From Taxawa tesnikishii (nom. ined.) (Eukaryota; Ascomycota; Dothideomycetes; Dothideales), in the NCBI GenBank assembly GCA_030247885.1, contig JAPDRO010000004.1, positions 1,054,001-1,118,000 on the forward strand: a DNA stretch of 64,000 nucleotides, read 5' to 3'. The notes below the pieces were generated by a model. The model saw only the letters and a list, made by a program, of their open reading frames with translations. It had not been told where the DNA came from and made no database searches. Positions within the stretch are counted from its first letter, which is position 1. Each line of letters opens with the position of its first letter. The translations under genes were made by a program, and so were the position numbers. Shown here piece by piece: positions 57,554 to 64,000 of the stretch.

Positions 57554-59000
57554 TTAACGTGCTTCGACAGTCGCCGGGCCAGGACTGAGTTTCTCAGTGC
57601 CCTGTGATGCGGGTTCTGAATCCTTTCCCTGCTGCGCCAGCAGCTGGTCGAAAGGCGCGCTCCTGCCGCGAACAGCACGTTTGGCGCCCCAGCCGTGACT
57701 CTTGCACGTCAAGGCCTTAGCACACTGTCCACCCTGAGGCAGTTCGACACCACACTGGTTCTCCACGTCCACGGAGGCCTTTGATCGCGCATCGGCAGCC
57801 TGTTGGTTCCTGATCTGTGCCAACAGTTCCGGATACCACCTCTCACCCACATCCTGGTGGCTCTTGATCCTATTCATCAGGGTAGCCTCGCCCAGGTGGC
57901 CCCATCTGCCCTTCACAAATGTGAACTCGACGTCGTCGATTCTCCCTCCGCTCCTCTCGAGCACTTGTTTCCGTAACTCACGCACGCTCTCGGGCACATC
58001 CATACTCTCGAACTGCGCATCGTAGCTCACGCCCTGGAAGAACGGGATACTGAAGCGTGCACCCTCGCCTTGGGCGGGACTCAGCACGCGATGCGTGGTC
58101 GATGCGCACACACCGCCCGTCAGCGCCTCGAGGCCCTGTCCGATCGCCACGACCAGCGTACCCCGGATAGGCGGACAGTCGATCCATTCGCCGCGAGTGT
58201 TCTGCGCTTGCAGTCCCTTGTGCGGCGAGGCTTGCAGCAGGTAGCTCGTCAGCATGCTGTCCTTGTGCGGGCCCACGCCCTGTCCAACTCCGGTGCCGGA
58301 ATCGGGATATTTGACTATCTGGTGGGGGTGAGAGGGATTAACGTGCTGTAGAGCCAAGGACAACGACGTGATTTGCTCACCTTGAGCTTATGCTGTTGGT
58401 CAGCGTCGAAGAAGCGGTCGAAAGCTGTGCTCGGAAGGCCGATGGCTTCGGCGATGAGAGACGTGAAGAAGGTGGACACAGACGACATGCGTCGCATATA
58501 CGTTTCGAACACGGGTTGGAAGTCAGGAAGGTGAGTGGCGGATGGCCATTGGTTTGGCGCCAGTAAGTTATGGTACAATGGAGACTCTCCAGGTTTGGGC
58601 AGTGGGTGTGGTGTGCTCAGGTCTAACTGCTCCCTCCAGTCGGCCTTGTGGGCTGTGATCTCGTTACCCAGCTGCATGGCGGCGATCGGATTAGCATTAG
58701 AGTATGTCCACGGATCACTACATGTGAGGATTGGAAGATTGGCAGGCTCACCCTACTGTAGCCGAGGAAACTGGGCTGGTTCTTCATCTCAATCTTCAAT
58801 TTTTCCTCCTCGGGAAGGTCAAAGAAGGATATGGCTTCCTTGCAAACCTCGTCATAGAGGGACTGCTCGATGCCCGTGTTCTTGAGATACAGGAACCCAA
58901 CGTTCAACAGAGCATCTCGAAGAGACGTCAGGAACTCCTGTTTCGTGCCATCGGCCCGTGCGAGCGAGAGATCGAGGATGGGGATTTCGGTGAATGACAT
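57554..59000 (-). CDS. 2-oxoglutarate/Fe(II) oxygenase, isopenicillin-N-synthase-like (1)
   Basis: Three exons (59000-58752, 58671-58381, 58318-57554), all phase 0, give 434 residues. The DIOX_N part starts MSFTEIPILDLSLARADG and has LRDALLNVGFLYLKNTGI and FFDLPEEEKLKIEMKN. The jelly-roll core has VGPHKDSMLTSYLLQ (His and Asp iron ligands), STTHRVLSP (distal His) and ARFSIPFF (RxS motif for 2-oxoglutarate). All catalytic elements are present. The C-terminal 100 residues are a low-complexity extension not usual in the family. Such enzymes hydroxylate or desaturate small molecules; the substrate is unknown. A second related gene lies 304 bases upstream on the same strand. Cytosolic by lack of signals. 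Confidence 0.93.
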
Positions 59001-59303
59001 CGTGGGAAAGCGCTAAGTGGCGCAGGTATACAGCAGCACAGCACTTATGGCGACGGTCTTTGTGACGAGAAGGGTCAGGATCAGTGCTGTCAGTAAGAGA
59101 GCCATCACATCTTCGTTTGGAGGTCGTCTCGTAGTGGTGCACGTTTCATGTGGGCAAGGTTGGATGTATGGCGATATCGTGCGGGGTACTGAGGATGGCG
59201 CAAATCCGCGCAATACACATGTGACCTTGTGCAACAGAAGTCGCAAACACTCGATACTCTCTGCTATTCTATTCCTCACACCACCTGTTACTTTCGTTTT
59301 CGT
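59001..59303. other. Spacer between the two oxygenase genes
   Basis: 303 bases forming the promoter of oxygenase 1 and the 3' flank of oxygenase 2. No feature identified. Confidence 0.5.
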
Positions 59304-60455
59304 CTAGTGATTCCTCTCTACAATCTCCTTTGCGAAAGTAGCAAAATCCCGCTTCTCGTCCACCATCTCCCACAGATTTGGCTGCGTGAAGACGGCCAAA
59401 GTGTTCCGAGCTACCTTCCCGCCCTTTCCGGGCGCAGCGCCGCGCACAAAATGCGGCACGGCCCTGAATTTGCCTTTCGTAATCACCTCCAACGCTTCGC
59501 CTGTCTGAAATGCTAGGCAGTCTTTCGGTATGCCAACCTTGGTCACCTGACCCGAGCGCGAGTGGATATATAGACCTGCGCGAGAATCCGGAGTGGCCTG
59601 CAGCTCCGGAAGGGGCGAATGATCCGTCTTCTGCGAGGGCGGGTGTGCCGCTTCGTCAACAAAGGCAGCAGATGTGAGACCTGTGAGGCAGCCGTGGTCA
59701 AGGTGGGTAGCACACCAGTCGTCCGAATCGCTATCTGCTGCCTCCGCTTGCGATCCATCCGCTTCTGGAGACGGGAAGTAGTGCAGCAAGCGCGCTTTTG
59801 TGGAAACGCTCGTCTTGACCACATGTTCTAAGTAGCCCTGCTGATAGCCCTCGACGTTCTTCTGCGCGTAGCGATCGCATGCTTGGGCAACGAGCACAGC
59901 GGTGTCGATGATCATGTCGCACAGGCTTTGGAACGTCTCACGAAAACCGGGGAGGACGCTCTCATCGGGCCAGACATTGGGTGCAGTGTATTCCGGTAGG
60001 TTTGGGTATTTCTTCTGAGCTAGTTGCTGCGTCTCGGGGTCGTGCACTGGGTTCACGTAGTAGCTCCCCTTGAGCGTGTCGTAGCGCCCATCTTTGAGTG
60101 TTTCCTTGCCGCACGACCAGCCAACGAGGAAGTGGGATCCGGGCGATTCCAACTTGGCTTGGTAAGACGTAAGCAAACGATAAGAAATTGCAGATGATCA
60201 ATGTTACCTAGCTCGGACTCTGGCAGGTTTGCTAGATAAGAGGAGTACGAGAGTAGCTTTGCTCTCAACGTGACAAATTTGGAAGGCAGGTCGCGAACAA
60301 TGACTATACCCAAAGACGATGGGCCAAACGCGTTCTCCAAGGACTCAAAGGGAACAGAACCTACTTCGATGAGACTGTTGCTCCTATCCAGACACAGAGT
60401 TGAGTGTACCTGCGCGCAGCTCTTCTAAGCTGACCGAAACTGGGGATGCCATCAT
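59304..60455 (-). CDS. 2-oxoglutarate/Fe(II) oxygenase, clavaminate/IPNS-like (2)
   Basis: Three exons (60455-60410, 60360-60208, 60157-59304) give 350 residues. The start MMASPVSVSLEELRAGS joins across intron 1 to VPFESLENAFGPSSLGIVIV, the DIOX_N start of a distinct fungal subgroup. HFLVGWSCGKE and GSYYVNP follow. The iron site is CATHLDHGCLTGL (His and Asp) and RAVPHFVRG (distal His). RNTLAVFTQP holds an R-x-T in place of the usual R-x-S. The Glu/Asp/Ser-rich loop near residue 195 is typical of the subgroup. Its substrate is unknown. It is only distantly similar to the neighbouring oxygenase, so a recent tandem duplication is unlikely. Introns: GTACAC..GTAG and GTAACA..CCAAG. The frame is intact. 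Cytosolic. Confidence 0.92.
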
Positions 60456-60651
60456 GCGTTTTGATTCACAGTCACCCTTGCTAGATTTTCCGGTCGCTTT
60501 CAGATCGCCCTCTATCAAGTTGAATAGTATAGTGGAGGAAACAGTTCTGAGGAAAGCTTCACGACCTTCGCGAAGATAACAGACTCACAAACCTCGGCAT
60601 TCCCCGAGCTCCACCACTATTCTTCCGCACCACATCCCACATCCTCCTACT

Positions 60652-61526
60652 ATGGTCAAAGCGCTCAGCTTCAAAGGCGACCCGAAGAAACCCAAGAAGC
60701 GCAAGCGCGCCGTTCAGGAAGAGGATGAACCCGCCGGCTCATCTTCCATAGCAGCGGATGCCGCGCCAGCAGACGAACAGAACTGGGTCTCCGCCGACGC
60801 CGTGACAGACATCACTGGCCCCATCATCGTCGTCCTACCTACACAACCGGTAACATGTCTCGCGTGCGACGCGAATGGCAAGGTCTTCGCCAGCAAGATC
60901 GAGAATATGGTTGAAGACGAACCCAACACTGCCGAACCGCATGATACGAGACAAGTTTGGATCGCGAATCGCATCGCGGGGACTGAGAGCTTGAGTTTCA
61001 AGAGCGGGCACAACCAGAAGTGAGTCGGCATTTCATGGGCGAGGAAGCTCAAGAGTGCACTGACTGATGCGGTTCAATCAGATACCTTGGATGCGACAAG
61101 TTCGGCATCCTAGGCGCCACGACCGAAGCCGTATCACCAGAGGAGCAATTCACCATCCTCCCCTCCGCCGAAGGCAGCGGCATCGGCGCGCAATTCTGTC
61201 TCCAGACTACCATGCGCTCGAAATACATCACCATCTCAGATTCCAACGCTGACACCGCAGCCACCGAAATCCGTGGCGACGGTGAATCTGCAAGCCCGGA
61301 GACGACCTTCCGGATCCGAATGCAAGCGAAGTACAAGCCGAAGCTGAAGGCGGAGAAGGTGGAGAAGGCCAGGGAAAAGGTCACGCGCTTGCAGCTGGAG
61401 ACGGAGGTGGGGAGACGGTTGGACGATGATGAGGTTAAGAAGTTGAAGAGGGCGAGGAAGGAGGGGACGTATCATGAGGCGCTGCTGGATGTTAAGGTCA
61501 AGGGGAAACATGACAAGTTTGCTTGA
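60652..61526 (+). CDS. FRG1-like protein
   Basis: Two exons (60652-61019, 61082-61526) give 270 residues. The N-terminus is basic (KKPKKRKR), likely a nuclear localisation signal. NWVSADAVTDITGPIIV opens the FRG1 beta-trefoil domain. TRQVWIANRIAGTESLSFKS and KYLGCDKFGILGATTEAVS, the latter assembled across the intron, are family signatures. The C-terminus is highly charged (KPKLKAEKVEKAREKV) and ends KHDKFA. FRG1 proteins are nuclear/nucleolar, bind RNA and actin, and associate with spliceosomal particles. The start follows a short leader and is the first ATG in the frame. The frame is intact. Confidence 0.93.
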
Positions 61527-62612
61527 ATAGTGGATCTGCGAGTAAGCTAAGATTACTTGGACAATGAGGGTATGGAGATGTCCCTGCGGAGATGTGGATT
61601 GTCGAGGGAATCGACGGAATGAGCGTCCTTGGAATTTAGAAAACTCCATGCGGAGCAGAACTAGCTCCGAGCAACTGTAATGGGGGCATCCAAAATGGAA
61701 CGCGAAACCTCACGCCACGGAACTTTGTTAAACCAGGCTCATGTTGTCTACCAAAGACACGGATTTCATCAGACCTTGTCTATGCAATACCTGATGTAAA
61801 AGCATATACAAGGAAGCCGTATGTATGAATTGCTTTGACGCAGCATAGGTTGGATGCTCTCATTGAACTGTACCTCCCTGTCAAAGACTAGCTCACTGCT
61901 GGTTGCAGTCAATGGGGCCCACTAATTTATAGCAACCTGTTCCTCAGAGACCTTCCGTATCCACCGTCAATGTATGCCCTGCGCCGATGTCCTGCTGATT
62001 TGAGCAGCTCGCTATCAAGGACACCGTTCAAGGCTGAAGCGAAGAGGGCCCAAATCAAGTCGACGGCTTGGACGCTCAGTGCGATCAGCGACGGGCTACT
62101 GGGCAGACCAGATCATACTAGGAATCCTCTTGTCACGCTATTTCCCACCCACCGCCTTCGCGCTCGTACGATGGAATAGGCCGTGGCGATCCTGCACTGG
62201 CAAGCCCAGAGTCGACGGCTCATGACGAAAAGATCGGTCCTCGAGACGATTCCACCGATTTGATAAAAGCCTTTGGGTTTTGTCTTCAGAGGGGCGGGAA
62301 AACATCTTGACGGGCAGATGTTCACTCAAAACAGATGAGACATGAAAGGAGTATCGAACAAACACGTATTACGGCATATACAGAACCTCTCCTCTTCATC
62401 TACAGACAAAGCCCAACCTACGCACAGATTCGCATATATATCCCCCACCCGGCTGTCCTGATCAAGAATGGCACCTAATCCGCCTAAAACCCCTCGCTAA
62501 TGTAGAAGCAAAATAGATTTATCAAACTCCGAAGGCAAGAATTTCCTCTTTTCGTAACGTCATATCCGAATATCGAATAACCCTTAAGATCCCATATCCA
62601 AAAGCTCCGCGC
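61527..62612. other. Convergent intergenic region
   Basis: About 1.1 kb between FRG1-like (+) and the SYLF gene (-). No recognisable feature. Confidence 0.5.
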
Positions 62613-64000
62613 TCACGCTTTGGCGTCCTTGGGATCCTCATCCGGCGTAGGCGGCAGCGAGTGGAAGCTACCGGGCATATCCGCGGAATCGGGAGAGCCC
62701 TGCCTAGATCTCCTCTCCATGATCTTGGCCCAGGGGTTCCTTTCCTCAGCACCGGCGTCGCTGTCGGATGTGATATCCGAAGGTGTGACGCCGTCACCGA
62801 TGCTCTTTACCGGGGATGCGGGGTTCGACCACCCTCCTCTGACAGTAGTGGGGCTGCGAGACCTAGGCGTCATGGGCGAGGCAGTAGCGGATGTAGGTGT
62901 AACCTCTGCAGAATCCGCATTGATGACGAGGGGACCGCGCCTGTTGGGGTTTCGTGGCGGGAGTCTGGGAGGAGCGCGCTTGGCTACGGTGACCAGACGC
63001 GCTTTGGAGATTACCTGTGGAGCTGCTGCTTTCTGAATAGAATGCACAGTGGGTTCCTCGATGTGGACGTCAGTATCGTCTGCTGATTCTTCTACGTCCG
63101 CATCGTGCTCTTGTTCGGGTCGGCCGATGGAAGTTCTGGGCGAGCGCGACTTCGGAGGCGTGTTTGACCGCGAGGAAGACGACCTCTGGTGGCCATTGAC
63201 GCGACGTGGTGGGGAAGGCGACTTGCGCACCGGAGTCTGAGTGGCTACGCCGTCTTCAGGTATATCATCCATTGCGGTGCTTGAGGTGCGTCGCGGGCTA
63301 CTGCGAGTGCTGCTCCGGCTCGGACTAGGCGGTTCCGAGAAATCCGTCTGAGTAGACATCTCCCTCATCACCACCGGTCGCTTCTCCTTCTCGCCGTCCA
63401 CTGTGGTCACGCCGCTCAGCCTGCTGCCTGCATGACTGTTTGCCGAGTCCCGCTTCCAGCTGCTTTGTCTGCTAAGAGTCATGATGCTCCTGCTGTCCCT
63501 GTCCTGGCTCTTGCCACTATATGTGCTGTATATCGGGCTGGTAGGCGAAGGCTGGAAAGTGAATTGTTCCCAGCTCGCCCTCTTTTGTGATCCCGCCTCT
63601 CTGATTCCGAAGCCTTCTTTTTCAAGCGCCAAAACTCCGTAAGGATCGGGATCCTCTTTATCCGGTATGCCAAACATGTGATTGTCTTCGATCTCAAAGT
63701 CTCCCGGGGCGGTTCTGAAGGTACAAAGCTTTCATCGACATCCTTATCACCTTGTGCTGCTTTGATGGTTTCAAGAAGCTTCCGTGTCTCGTAGGGAGCA
63801 TGCCGCACTTTCCCCGCCAGAATGTCGCCTACAGATAACTTTTCGCCGTAGAAACGCTCGTTCTCATCGGTCCGCTCGATGACTACTGTGCCATCGATCT
63901 GAATGCCGGCATAGAAGCCCCGCGACTTCAGGTATGTAAATACCGGCGCCTGCCGTTTGTGTATTTCCGTCTCGAGTATGCCTCCGGCTCCCACCGGTCC
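62613..64000 (-). CDS. SYLF-domain (Ysc84/DUF500) actin/lipid-binding protein, C-terminal part
   Basis: The gene enters from beyond the right edge. The visible N-side is the end of a SYLF domain: GAGGILETEIHKRQAPVFTY, then RGFYAGIQIDGTVVIERTDE and FYGEKLSVGDILAGKV. It continues with PYETRKLLETIKAAQGD and then DNHMFGIPDKEDPDPYGV, a fungal-specific extension. After this comes a long Ser/Pro/Arg-rich disordered tail with phosphorylation-like RSxS motifs, ending at 62613. There is no SH3 domain at the C-terminus, unlike yeast Ysc84. The frame changes once near 63706-63709: conserved sequence reads PSEPP before and GDFEIEDN after, consistent with one C missing from a four-C run (minus strand). SYLF proteins bind phosphoinositides and actin at endocytic sites. 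Confidence 0.88.

Noticed and set aside
57554-60455. Recent tandem duplication of one oxygenase gene
   Set aside because: The two proteins share only the general iron-binding fold. Intron positions and N-terminal motifs differ.

Overview
The window is nuclear DNA of a filamentous ascomycete (Pezizomycotina, most likely Dothideomycetes; the class is inferred, not proven). The evidence is many short GT..AG introns of about 45-120 nt with CTRAY-type branch sequences, and families typical of moulds: a HET-domain protein, a fungal rhodopsin-like 7TM protein, INO80 subunit Ies4, DUF1479, carboxypeptidase Y and a long-form tRNase Z. About 26 protein genes lie on both strands with no operon-like order. 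I see no intact transposon, virus-like element or CRISPR array, and no secondary-metabolite backbone gene.

Layout. 0-9 kb is accessory: the end of a nitrilase gene, a decayed ankyrin-type gene, a rhodopsin-like membrane protein, a HET incompatibility-type gene and an F-box-like fragment. 9-16 kb is mostly housekeeping: an IMPACT/YIH1-type protein, 40S ribosomal protein S18, ribosome maturation factor SDO1, vacuolar carboxypeptidase Y. 15.8-22 kb holds an FAD monooxygenase, a small basic protein, a tRNA-Arg relic, a quinone oxidoreductase-like enzyme and a coiled-coil protein. 22-30 kb holds tRNase Z, a bZIP factor and prefoldin subunit 4. 30-36 kb holds an amino-acid/GABA-type permease and a DUF2235 hydrolase, separated by an AT-rich island. 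36-46 kb holds a short-chain dehydrogenase, 3-isopropylmalate dehydrogenase with a Leu3-type site, a four-helix membrane protein, Ies4 and a CENP-V/GFA-like protein. 46-51 kb has a DUF1479 oxygenase divergent from a GH1 beta-glucosidase. 51-54 kb is a long gene-poor stretch before a second bZIP gene. 57-64 kb has two tandem 2-oxoglutarate/Fe(II) oxygenases, an FRG1-like gene and the end of a SYLF (Ysc84-type) gene.

How the genes relate. Most are independent housekeeping genes. The clearest functional linkages are regulatory: divergent pairs share promoters (SDO1/carboxypeptidase Y, prefoldin 4/permease, dehydrogenase/LEU2, DUF1479/beta-glucosidase), and LEU2 carries a CCG-N4-CGG element that points to Leu3 control.

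The most important observation for users is technical. At least ten apparent reading-frame breaks occur in otherwise well-conserved genes. All are in the same direction (one base missing), and nearly all sit on a short homopolymer. They include three in tRNase Z and one at an SDO1 splice donor, both normally essential genes. This looks like a systematic under-call of homopolymers in the assembly rather than a set of pseudogenes. I did not find a convincing undescribed multi-gene system; the best leads are listed as findings.
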